Of a stretch of DNA of 47,861 nucleotides, positions 41,150 through 47,861 are shown piece by piece. The DNA is from DASZMJ01 sp035551935 (GTDB lineage Bacteria; Planctomycetota; Planctomycetia; Isosphaerales; Isosphaeraceae). Each line of letters opens with the position of its first letter. Within the stretch, counting starts at the first letter, position 1. The stretch lies in NCBI GenBank assembly GCA_035551935.1, contig DASZMJ010000471.1:1-47861 (forward strand). Reading direction: 5' to 3'. The position numbers and the translations under genes are program-made. The notes under the pieces were generated by a model. The model was not told where the DNA came from, did no database searches, and saw nothing but the letters and a program-made list of their open reading frames with translations.

Positions 41150-42202
41150 ATGGACGCGATCACGATCGTGACGGGCGGGGCGGGGTTCATCGGCAGCCAC
41201 CTGGTCGGGCGACTCGTCGCGGCCGGTCAGCGGGTCCGCGTCGTCGAGCGACCGGGCGCGGACACCTCGCATCTGCCGCCCGGCGTCGAGGTCGTCCGCG
41301 CCGATATCCGCGATCGCGAGGCCGTCCGCGAGGCCCTGCGCGGGGGCCGGTTCGTCTACCACCTGGCGGCCAACCCGAACCTCTGGGCCCGCGACCGCGA
41401 CGAGTTCGACGCGGTGAACCACCGCGGCACCGTCCACGTCCTCGACGCCGCGATCGCCGAGGGGGCCGGGCGGATCGTGCATACGAGCACCGAGAGCATC
41501 CTGACCCGCCGTCGCGCCGCAGGCCTGATCGATGAAAACGTCAAGATCGGACTTCCCGACGCGGTCGGCCCCTACTGCCGGTCGAAGCTCCGCGCCGAGG
41601 GCGAGGCGTTCGCCCGCGCCGCGGCCGGGCACCCGGTCGTGGTCGTCAACCCGACGATGCCCGTCGGCCCCGGCGACCGCGGCCTCTCGCCGCCGACGCG
41701 CCTGATCCTCGACGCCGCCCGCGGCCACCTCCCCGCGCGGATGGATTGCACGCTGAACCTGATCGACGTCCGCGACGTGGCCGCGGGCATCCACCTCGCC
41801 CTCGAACGCGGCCGGCCGGGCCGTCGCTACCTCCTCGCCGGTGCGAACTTGACGCTCCTGGAGCTCCTGCGGCGGATCGCCGACCTCACCGGGGCCCCCG
41901 TGCCTCGCTGGCGCGTCCCGTATGCGGTCGGCCTGGGGATCGCTTTCTTGAGCGAGTTCGCGGCCGATCACCTGACGGGACGGCCGCCCAGGGCGACCGT
42001 CACGGGCGTCCGGTTGGCCCGTAGGTTGATGCACTTCGACCCGGCTCGGAGCCTGGCCGAGCTGGGGCTGTCGCCCCGCCCCGTCCGCGAATCGCTGGCC
42101 GACGCCGTCGCCTGGCTGCGGCGGGCCGGGATGCTCGACGCCGCCCCGGCACACCGACCCGCCCGGAACCCGCGTCGCCCGGCCGAGCCGTCGGGCCGTT
42201 GA
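41150..42202 (+). CDS. NAD-dependent epimerase/dehydratase, HpnA-like extended SDR
   Basis: The protein has 350 residues. The N-terminal nucleotide-binding motif is TGGAGFIGSH (about 8-17) and the active site is Tyr142-x3-Lys146 (YCRSK). Body motifs YHLAANPNLWARDRDEFDAV, NPTMPVGPGDRGLSPPTRLI, CTLNLIDVRDVAAGIHLALE and RRYLLAGANLTLLELL resemble HpnA, the hopanoid-associated sugar epimerase, more than generic GalE. That assignment is by remembered motif pattern only. The gene lies 10 nt after the GT-C glycosyltransferase, suggesting a shared pathway in lipid-linked sugar or hopanoid side-chain work. Confidence 0.85.
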   Translation: MDAITIVTGGAGFIGSHLVGRLVAAGQRVRVVERPGADTSHLPPGVEVVRADIRDREAVREALRGGRFVYHLAANPNLWARDRDEFDAVNHRGTVHVLDAAIAEGAGRIVHTSTESILTRRRAAGLIDENVKIGLPDAVGPYCRSKLRAEGEAFARAAAGHPVVVVNPTMPVGPGDRGLSPPTRLILDAARGHLPARMDCTLNLIDVRDVAAGIHLALERGRPGRRYLLAGANLTLLELLRRIADLTGAPVPRWRVPYAVGLGIAFLSEFAADHLTGRPPRATVTGVRLARRLMHFDPARSLAELGLSPRPVRESLADAVAWLRRAGMLDAAPAHRPARNPRRPAEPSGR

Positions 42203-42285
42203 GCGAGAAAAACCGGCACAAGACTTGCTTGGGATTGAGATGAACTTTTTTCACCGGAGAATCGACTCGGCGCCGGAAAAAGCCA

Positions 42286-42314
42286 TTGGCGCCTGAATCG
42301 TACCTCGCTATTGT
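42286..42314 (+). promoter_or_regulatory. Upstream candidate promoter of the FHA pair
   Basis: TTGGCG (42286-42291), a 17-nt spacer and TATTGT (42309-42314). It partly overlaps a GGCGCC...GGCGCC inverted repeat (42270-42295), which could serve as an operator or as a terminator for the HpnA-like gene. Confidence 0.35.
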
Positions 42315-42361
42315 GTGGATGTTGCCCGCCGGGATCGGCGAGGTTTCCCGGTCCCGACCCC

Positions 42362-42391
42362 TGGAAAGCCGCGCGGGGCATGTTCTATAAT
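42362..42391 (+). promoter_or_regulatory. Sigma70-like promoter of the FHA pair
   Basis: TGGAAA (42362-42367), an 18-nt spacer and a perfect TATAAT (42386-42391), rare in this GC-rich window. Transcription would start near 42398, leaving a leader of about 65 nt before the FHA gene. Confidence 0.65.
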
Positions 42392-42463
42392 GGAAGTAGA
42401 TCGTGCCCTTGGAACGATAATCGGTTGCGCCGAATGATCGATCGTACGAGTTAGGACGCCCTC

Positions 42464-43021
42464 ATGGCCGCACGCCTGGTGGCCCTGGATGAAGGGCCCG
42501 ATATCCAGCTGGATCGTGCCATGTTGGTCGTTGGGCGGCATCCCCAATGCGACGCCCGGCTCGATTCGATCCGCGTCTCCCGCCAGCACTGTTGCATGAC
42601 GCAGGGCCAGAATGGCGAGCTGGTGGTCCGCGACCTCAATAGCACCAACGGCATCCGGATCAACGGCCAGCGCGTCTCCGAGGGGCGCCTGAAGCCGGGG
42701 GATGAGCTGTCGATCGCGCACATCCGCTACCGGCTCGAGGACGGCCAGGGACAGGAAGTCACGCTCGCCGGGCCGTTGCCGGAACGGGAGAACGGCTTCC
42801 ACCCGTCCCCGCTCTTCCCGCACCCGCGTCATGGCCCCCCCGCCCCGCCCGGCGGCTCGGGGTCCGACGAGAACCCGCTCGCCGCGGCCGTGCGCGACAT
42901 GCTCCCGCCCGCGATGGCCGACCGCTGCCGCATCCAGGTCATCGTCCAGATGCAGCCCGAGGGACATGAGGCGGCCGCGGAGGCCCAGGAATCATGTCAG
43001 CCCGGCTCGTCCCCCTCCTGA
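42464..43021 (+). CDS. FHA domain protein
   Basis: The protein has 185 residues. Residues ~5-100 are a forkhead-associated domain: VGRHPQCD (Gly24-Arg25), VSRQHC (Ser39, His42) and DLNSTNGIRING (Asn62-Gly63), the residues that contact phosphothreonine. The rest is a Pro/Gly-rich linker and a helical tail (AAAVRDMLPPAMADRCRIQV). It probably recognises proteins phosphorylated by Ser/Thr kinases; no kinase gene is in the window. The 3' end overlaps the next FHA gene by 28 nt. The promoter at 42362-42391 serves both. Confidence 0.92.
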   Translation: MAARLVALDEGPDIQLDRAMLVVGRHPQCDARLDSIRVSRQHCCMTQGQNGELVVRDLNSTNGIRINGQRVSEGRLKPGDELSIAHIRYRLEDGQGQEVTLAGPLPERENGFHPSPLFPHPRHGPPAPPGGSGSDENPLAAAVRDMLPPAMADRCRIQVIVQMQPEGHEAAAEAQESCQPGSSPS

Positions 43022-43377
43022 ACGGCGGCGCCGCCCCGACCATCCCGCTCCAACGGCCGGTCGTCCTCGTCGGTCGCCACCCCGACTGCGACGTCCGCAT
43101 CGACCTGCCCCAGGTCTCCCGCCGCCATTGTTGTCTCGCGCTGGCCTACGAGCGTTTATTCATTCGCGACCTCGGCAGCCGCCACGGCGTTCGGGTCAAC
43201 GGCCGCGTCGTCACCGAGGAGCGCCTCAAGCCCGGCGACGAGGTGGCGATCGCCCACCTCATCTACCGCCTCGAGGAAGCCGACTCCGCCCCGCCGCCGT
43301 CGAGCTTCCCCGACCTGCCGCTCGACGACGACGGGGCCGATGCGCTGGTCGACGACGACGTCCTGCCGGATGTCTGA
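42994..43377 (+). CDS. FHA domain protein, second of tandem pair
   Basis: The protein has 127 residues, almost all an FHA domain: VGRHPDCD (Gly27-Arg28), VSRRHCC (Ser42, His45) and GSRHGVRVNG, where His replaces the usual Asn of the loop. An acidic tail (DLPLDDDGADALVDDDVLPD) ends it. Its sequence is closely similar to the upstream FHA protein (MSARLVPL versus MAARLVAL; RLKPGDE-x-x-IAH in both), so the pair stems from duplication. Translation is probably coupled through the 28-nt overlap. Confidence 0.92.
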   Translation: MSARLVPLLNGGAAPTIPLQRPVVLVGRHPDCDVRIDLPQVSRRHCCLALAYERLFIRDLGSRHGVRVNGRVVTEERLKPGDEVAIAHLIYRLEEADSAPPPSSFPDLPLDDDGADALVDDDVLPDV

Positions 43378-43398
43378 TCGTCCCGCCCGGGTCGATCA
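43375..43398. repeat. Palindrome spanning both convergent stop codons
   Basis: TGATCG (43375-43380) and CGATCA (43393-43398) form an inverted repeat around a 12-nt GC-rich spacer, with the FHA stop in one arm and the DUF885 stop in the other. It may help end both transcripts but has no U-tract. Confidence 0.4.
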
Positions 43399-45159
43399 GC
43401 GCGGCCTCGCGAGGCGGTCGCGGACGAGGCCTGGCAGGTGCTTCACCGGCAAGGTGCCGTGCGCCAGCACGGCCTCGTGGTAGCGGCCGAGGTCGAAGCG
43501 GTCCCCTTGCTCGCGCTGGACCGCCTGGCGGAGCCGGTAGAAGGCGGTCCGGCCGACGAAGTAGGTCGAGAGCTGGCACGACGACTGCTTGGCGCGGATG
43601 ACCTTGGCGAACGCCTCGCCCTCGCCCTGGAAGGCGCGGCCGACGAGCAGGTCCATCGCCTCGGCGTCGGTCATCGTGCCGCAGTGCATCTTATGGTCGA
43701 GGATCGCGTTGACGACGGCGCGCAGGTAGAACTTCAACTGGTTGAGCCGCAGGGCCAGGTCGCTCCGGCCGAAGCCCTGGTCGAGCATCATCTGCTCGGT
43801 GTACACGGCCCAGCCCTCGGCGAACGTGCCCGAGGAGAGCACCCGGCGGATCAGCGAGGGGCAGCGGTTGCTGTACTCGAGCTGGACGTAGTGGCCGGGG
43901 TAGGCCTCGTGGATCGTCAGGACCTTGAGCATCGATCGGTTGTATTCCTCGAGCAGGCTGGCGACGCGGGCGGCGTCCCAGTCGGCCGGGGGCGGGCTGA
44001 TGGCGTACTCGCTCGACGCCGACGGGTCGAGCGGCGGGGCGGGCTCGAGGTAGGCCACCGAGTTGCCGCGCTTGAACTCGGGCATCTCCACGACCCGGCA
44101 GCGGTCCGGCTCGGGCAGCCGGAGGATGTCGCGGTCGGCGATGAACGACTTGATGTCGGCGACGGTCGCCCGCGCGTCGGCCACGAGCGACCCGGGCGTG
44201 CCGTGGTCCTTGCTCGTCGAGGCCAGGACGCGCCGGATCGCCGCGCGACGGCCGGCCGGGTCGTCGGGGGGGATCGGCTCCTTCGGGAACGTCGCGCCCC
44301 AGAGCTGCTGCGCGATCACGAACATCTCGCGCTCGACCCGATCGGCCTCCGACTCCGCCTCGCGCAGCACCTCGTCGGCCGTGAGCCCCGCGTCGAGCTC
44401 CAGGTCGAGCTTGCGGGCGAACTTCTCCTCGCCGATCCGCCACGAGTCGTTCGACCTCGGCAAGACCTCGTCCTCGAGGAACGACACATGATCCTTCAAG
44501 GCTGCGACGATCGCCCTGGCCCGCTCGCCGAGCTCGCCGGCCCCCTCGGGCTCGCCGGCGAAGGTGAACAGGTCGCGCCCGTAGAAGCCGATGGCCCCCT
44601 TCGCCTGGCGGATCGCCGTCTCGACCTTGACCCGCGGCGAGGGCCCGATCGTCTCGCGAGCGACCGCGATCACCCCGGGGATCTTCGCCATCCGCGCGGT
44701 CGCGTTCTTGACGTTCGTCGCCCTGGGCAACGTGGACTGAGTCAACAGGACATAAACACTATCATTAATATAATCGCCGTAGGTCCTCGGGTCGTCCTCG
44801 AACGGTTTGAAGTTCTCGGCGAGCCAGACGGACCGTTCGAGGTGATGCGCGAGGATCTCGAAGTCGATCCGGCCGTCGGGCGAGAGCTTCGAGCGGTCGA
44901 CGCGCCGCGCGAGCTCGGCGAGCGCCTTGCGGTCGCGCCCGACCCGGGCGGCGCGGGCGGCGGCCGAGATGTCGTCGAGGCGGTCGTCGTACCGATGGTC
45001 GCCGAGCTTCGAGGCCGTCAGGGGCTCGTCGCGGAAGAGGTCGTCGAGGTAGGCGCGGAAGAACGCCTCCAGCTTGCCATCCTCGCCCTTCGCCCCGTCG
45101 GCGGCGATCGTCATCGAGCCGACTCCCAGCAATGCGACCATGGCCAAGGCCGTCCGCAT
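43396..45159 (-). CDS. DUF885 family protein (metallopeptidase-like), exported
   Basis: The protein has 587 residues with a signal peptide (MRTALAMVALLGVGSMTIAA). ATG 45159 has GGAGG eight nt upstream; ATG 45174 is an in-frame alternative. The DUF885 signature HEAYPGH is at 417-423, a zinc-binding HExxH-related motif, followed by GTFAEGWAVYTEQMM with the third ligand Glu. YLRAVVNAILDHKMHCG, typical of the family, is also present. Members are considered bacterial dipeptidase or carboxypeptidase-like enzymes; exact activity here is unknown. An AT-rich codon island lies at about 44735-44770 (DYINDSVYV). Confidence 0.92.
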   Translation of the reverse strand: MRTALAMVALLGVGSMTIAADGAKGEDGKLEAFFRAYLDDLFRDEPLTASKLGDHRYDDRLDDISAAARAARVGRDRKALAELARRVDRSKLSPDGRIDFEILAHHLERSVWLAENFKPFEDDPRTYGDYINDSVYVLLTQSTLPRATNVKNATARMAKIPGVIAVARETIGPSPRVKVETAIRQAKGAIGFYGRDLFTFAGEPEGAGELGERARAIVAALKDHVSFLEDEVLPRSNDSWRIGEEKFARKLDLELDAGLTADEVLREAESEADRVEREMFVIAQQLWGATFPKEPIPPDDPAGRRAAIRRVLASTSKDHGTPGSLVADARATVADIKSFIADRDILRLPEPDRCRVVEMPEFKRGNSVAYLEPAPPLDPSASSEYAISPPPADWDAARVASLLEEYNRSMLKVLTIHEAYPGHYVQLEYSNRCPSLIRRVLSSGTFAEGWAVYTEQMMLDQGFGRSDLALRLNQLKFYLRAVVNAILDHKMHCGTMTDAEAMDLLVGRAFQGEGEAFAKVIRAKQSSCQLSTYFVGRTAFYRLRQAVQREQGDRFDLGRYHEAVLAHGTLPVKHLPGLVRDRLARPR

Positions 45160-45191
45160 CGGCAGTCCTCCCATCGTGGTGCCCCCGACCG

Positions 45192-46019
45192 TCACGGTTC
45201 GCCGCGGAGGCGCCGAAGCTCGTCCTGCATCTCTTCCAGCCGACGCTCCAGCGCCCGCCTCGATTCGGCCTCCGCCTCGGCGCGGGCCGTGGCCTCGTCG
45301 AGTGCGCGGTAGAGCTCGACGTAATTGCCGATCTCCTGGCCCGTCGCGCCGTCGAAGCAGGCGAGCCGGGCGCCGATGTCGGGTTCGGGGACGACGCTGA
45401 TCGAGAGCCCGAGCGGCTCGACGGGGAGACGGCCGTGGCGGTCGGGTTTCCAGGTCCGATAGCGATCGCGTCCCGCGCGATAGCCGATCAGCTCGAGCCG
45501 GCGCTTGCCGCCGCGGACCTTGCGCGCATCGGCGATGAGATAGAGTGGCACGCCGGCGCGGAAGTAGTAATCGACCTTCACGCCGACGTCGTTGGCCCTC
45601 GTGTCCGGCGACGTGACCTCGACGACCAGCACCGGCTCGGCCCCTTCCTGCGCGACGTCGAAGGTCCCCCAGTCGATGTGCCGGCCGACGTTGAAGAAGA
45701 CGGCCACGTCCGGGCCGAGCGGCCGCAGGCCGGGCACGTCCCAGGCCACGCGGCAATCGGTGAGGACGACCGCCGAGGGGTCGTTTGCAAGTCGGGCCTG
45801 GAAGACATTGCGAAGATAGAGGCAATCGCTAATATGCCCGTCGGTCAGCACGTGGAAGTCCCCTTCCTCGGGGTGGAGAACGTCCTCCAGGGTCAGGGGC
45901 ACCTGCTCGAGCTCGGTGGTGCCGTCGGGGCGGCGGACCTTCACGAACCGCCAGCCGAGGCGGAACGGGTCGTCGTCGCGGCGGCGGCGGGCGGGCCTGG
46001 GGTCGCTGGTCGTGCTCAT
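45192..46019 (-). CDS. Uma2 family (PD-(D/E)XK) endonuclease-like protein
   Basis: The protein has 275 residues. ATG 46019 overlaps the glycosyltransferase stop (ATGA) and has GAGGAC upstream. The Uma2/DUF820 core runs from about 40 to 215: LTLEDVLHPEEGDFHVLTDGH, GPDVAVFFNV with a catalytic Asp, VLVVEVTSPDTRANDVGVKV containing the Glu and Lys of PD-(D/E)XK, and YFRAGVPLYLIAD. The C-terminal ~55 residues form a coiled coil rich in Glu and Arg. The family is abundant in planctomycetes and cyanobacteria; nuclease activity is assumed from the fold and targets are unknown. Confidence 0.93.
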   Translation of the reverse strand: MSTTSDPRPARRRRDDDPFRLGWRFVKVRRPDGTTELEQVPLTLEDVLHPEEGDFHVLTDGHISDCLYLRNVFQARLANDPSAVVLTDCRVAWDVPGLRPLGPDVAVFFNVGRHIDWGTFDVAQEGAEPVLVVEVTSPDTRANDVGVKVDYYFRAGVPLYLIADARKVRGGKRRLELIGYRAGRDRYRTWKPDRHGRLPVEPLGLSISVVPEPDIGARLACFDGATGQEIGNYVELYRALDEATARAEAEAESRRALERRLEEMQDELRRLRGEP

Positions 46020-47221
46020 CGGACGTCCTCGGCGGGCCGGGGCATCCCCCATGATACCGCCTCGTCGTGGCGTCGCCGAGGCGCGAGGGCCAGGGCGCGG
46101 CCGTAGACGTCGAGGTAGCGGTCGATGTTGCGCTCCATGCCGAAGAGCTCGTGGGCGACGGGCCGGGTCGCGGCGGCGAGCGTCGCGGCGAGCGCGGGGT
46201 CGGTCAGGACGTCGAGGATGCCGTCGGCCAGGGCCCCGGGCTCGACCGCCGTGAGTCGGCCGGCGCCGCTCGGGCCGAGGATCGGGCCGTAGTCCTCGAA
46301 GTCGGTGGCGACGATCGGCCGGCCGGCGGCGAGGTAGACGGCGATCTTGCTCTGCACCGAGTAGTTCTCGCGGCAGGCCAGCCGGGGATGCACGAGCACG
46401 TCGGCCCGCTTCGTCAAGGCCACGACCTCCGCCGGCGACCGGCCCGGCAGGACGATCAGGCGGTCGCCGAACGCGCCGAGCTGCCGGCGATACGCCTCGC
46501 CCGCCTCGGCCGGACCGCCGACGAGCACGCAACGCGCCTCGGGCAGGCGCCCGAACACCTTCGGCAACGCCGCCACGAGCACCGGCACCCCCTGGTTGGG
46601 GTGCACGATGCTGCCGACGTACATGACGACCTTGTGCCCGTCGCCCACCCCCGCGATCGTCGCCGGTTCGATGGGGTTTTCATACTCGGATAAGTCAATC
46701 CCCGGATAGATGACCGTGACCCGATCGGCCGGGACCCCCTTCTCCTCGACCATTACCCGCTTGACCGCCGCGCCGAGGACGATCGTCGCGGCGGCGTGGC
46801 GGCAGACGCGGCGCTCCATGAACATGTTGAAGTGGAACGCGGGCCCGCGGCCGAGGCGGTCGCGCTCGACCTCCTCGCCGAGGAGGGAATGGAGCTCGTA
46901 CACGAGTGGCCAGCCGAAGAGGCGGCAGGCCGCGAGGGCCCGGATCGCGCCGCCGTGGTGCTGGGCGTGGACGAGGTCGAACGGGTACGCGCGGTGGATG
47001 CGCCGGAGGCCGCCGACCCAGGCGTGCGGCGGCAACGTGAACGACGGCGTCCCCTCGAACTCGCCCCGCCCGGACTTCCCGAACGGGGGCCGCGCCCGGA
47101 GGTGGGCGAGCACGACCTCGACTCCCCGTCGCCGCAAGGCCCGCAGGATCTTGATCGGCAGCATCGCCGTGCCGTCGTACTCGCCGGGCACGGGGAACGA
47201 CGTGGCCAGCAGGATGCGCAT
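46016..47221 (-). CDS. Glycosyltransferase family 4 protein
   Basis: The protein has 401 residues. A purine-rich GGGAGG precedes ATG 47221. The N-terminal Rossmann half begins MRILLATSFPVPGEYDGTAM with FDLVHAQHHGGAIRALA, and the C-terminal half has VMYVGSIVHPNQGVPVLVAAL, RCVLVGGPAEAGEAY and the donor-binding stretch YSVQSKIAVYLAAGRPIVATD. This is a GT-B enzyme using nucleotide sugars at the cytosolic membrane face for glycan or glycolipid assembly. Acceptor and sugar are not readable. It is transcribed with the Uma2-like gene. Confidence 0.93.
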   Translation of the reverse strand: MRILLATSFPVPGEYDGTAMLPIKILRALRRRGVEVVLAHLRARPPFGKSGRGEFEGTPSFTLPPHAWVGGLRRIHRAYPFDLVHAQHHGGAIRALAACRLFGWPLVYELHSLLGEEVERDRLGRGPAFHFNMFMERRVCRHAAATIVLGAAVKRVMVEEKGVPADRVTVIYPGIDLSEYENPIEPATIAGVGDGHKVVMYVGSIVHPNQGVPVLVAALPKVFGRLPEARCVLVGGPAEAGEAYRRQLGAFGDRLIVLPGRSPAEVVALTKRADVLVHPRLACRENYSVQSKIAVYLAAGRPIVATDFEDYGPILGPSGAGRLTAVEPGALADGILDVLTDPALAATLAAATRPVAHELFGMERNIDRYLDVYGRALALAPRRRHDEAVSWGMPRPAEDVR

Positions 47222-47406
47222 CGCAGGGCCTCCCTTCCCTTCGTTCGACGTTGTCCGCGCGCAGCCCCGAGCATAGTGACCGCGGACCCGCCCGGATACC
47301 CCAAACGGGACGGCCGTCGCGTGCCTCTTTTCGACAAGTTCTTGGCCCGCTTCGGCCGATGGTAGACGGGAGAACGAGGGTCCCGATCCGAGCGGGGTGA
47401 CGAGCG

Positions 47407-47861
47407 ATGGCCGCGGTGGATGACCTGCGACTGGCCTGGTACGAGGACCGCGACGGCCACGCCGGCCGCCGCGACACCTTGCTGACCCTGGCCGTCGCCG
47501 CCTGCGACCCGGCCGAGACCCCCTGGGCCGCGCGCTGCCGCGACCGGCTCGTCTCCGCCCGGCCCGACCACTTCCTCGCCCCGTTCGCGACCATCGACGA
47601 CGCCCTGGCCGACCCCGGGGTCATGGCGGCGCTGGTCCGGCTCCGGGCGAAGTACCCGCCGGCCCGCGTCCGCATGCTCCTGCTCCGCGCCGCCGCGGCG
47701 CGCGGGCCGTTCACGGGCCGCGTCGAGCCGCTCTCGATCGTGCTCGACGACCTCCTCGGCACCACCGGTCGTCCCCGGCTCGGCCTCGCCGCCGCCGGCC
47801 CGCGCCGGCCGCTCGGCGCCGCGCGGCCCACCGACCACGATTCGGCCCGGCTGCTCTTCTT
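47407..47861 (+). CDS. Hypothetical protein, 3' end beyond window
   Basis: From ATG 47407 (GGGGTGA upstream) the frame is open for 151 codons to the window edge with no stop, so the gene continues outside. The N-terminus MAAVDDLRLAWYEDRDGHAG is followed by a helical segment (RDTLLTLAVAACDPAETPWA), then FLAPFATIDDALADPGVMAA and RLRAKYPPARVRMLLLRAAA. This pattern recalls, from memory, an uncharacterised planctomycete family. It is divergent from the GT4 gene with 185 nt between. Confidence 0.72.
   Translation, partial: MAAVDDLRLAWYEDRDGHAGRRDTLLTLAVAACDPAETPWAARCRDRLVSARPDHFLAPFATIDDALADPGVMAALVRLRAKYPPARVRMLLLRAAAARGPFTGRVEPLSIVLDDLLGTTGRPRLGLAAAGPRRPLGAARPTDHDSARLLF

Overview
The window is very GC-rich, by eye around 70 percent. 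It carries several families typical of Planctomycetota: a DUF1559 pseudopilin-like protein, DUF1573 domains, a cysteine-rich YTV-repeat surface protein, planctomycete-type leucine-rich repeats, and fused membrane enzymes. I read it as chromosomal DNA of an Isosphaeraceae-like planctomycete. That placement rests on family recognition only; no rRNA or tRNA gene is visible.

Layout. 1-4.3 kb (+): an unrecognised protein, a C39-peptidase-like/DUF1573 fusion and a DUF1559 protein, then a small ORF closed by a perfect 20-bp terminator hairpin. 4.4-9.5 kb (+): a 1074-residue fusion of two amidohydrolases (D-aminoacylase-like plus YtcJ-like), a coupled membrane protein and a FIST sensor protein. 9.5-15.5 kb (-): a gene run read from RNase Y (rny) through two paralogous membrane proteins that flank a methyltransferase, a VapB-like antitoxin, a truncated PIN toxin, about 0.9 kb of degenerate TTCGTT repeats, and a YmdB-type phosphodiesterase. 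16.3-22.4 kb (+): a proline-rich protein, a membrane-anchored tyrosine-phosphatase-like protein, a PLP aminotransferase with its own promoter, and two LptF/LptG permeases.

22.4-27.9 kb (-): a coupled set of a TlpA-like protein lacking the first redox cysteine, a membrane-embedded spermidine-synthase-like protein and a cytochrome b/molybdopterin oxidoreductase, with a small helical protein upstream. 28.4-30.6 kb (+): the YTV protein, closed by a bidirectional terminator against a convergent O-antigen ligase/polymerase-like gene. 32.4-36.2 kb (+): two SGNH hydrolases and an MBOAT acyltransferase, a likely glycan O-acylation operon divergent from the polymerase-like gene. 36.3-42.2 kb (+): an LRR protein, a UxaA-family dehydratase, a GT-C glycosyltransferase and a hopanoid-type (HpnA-like) SDR. 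42.4-43.4 kb (+): tandem FHA proteins behind strong sigma70-like promoters. 43.4-47.2 kb (-): a DUF885 metallopeptidase-like protein, a Uma2-family nuclease-like protein and a GT4 glycosyltransferase. 47.4 kb to the end (+): a 5' gene fragment running off the window.

The main themes are envelope and surface biology (pseudopilin, YTV protein, LPS export, glycan polymerisation and acylation, glycosyltransferases) and RNA turnover (rny, ymdB). The items most worth following up are the TTCGTT repeat field next to the broken toxin, the C39-like/DUF1573 fusion beside a pseudopilin, the double amidohydrolase, and recurring AT-rich codon islands inside otherwise GC-rich genes.
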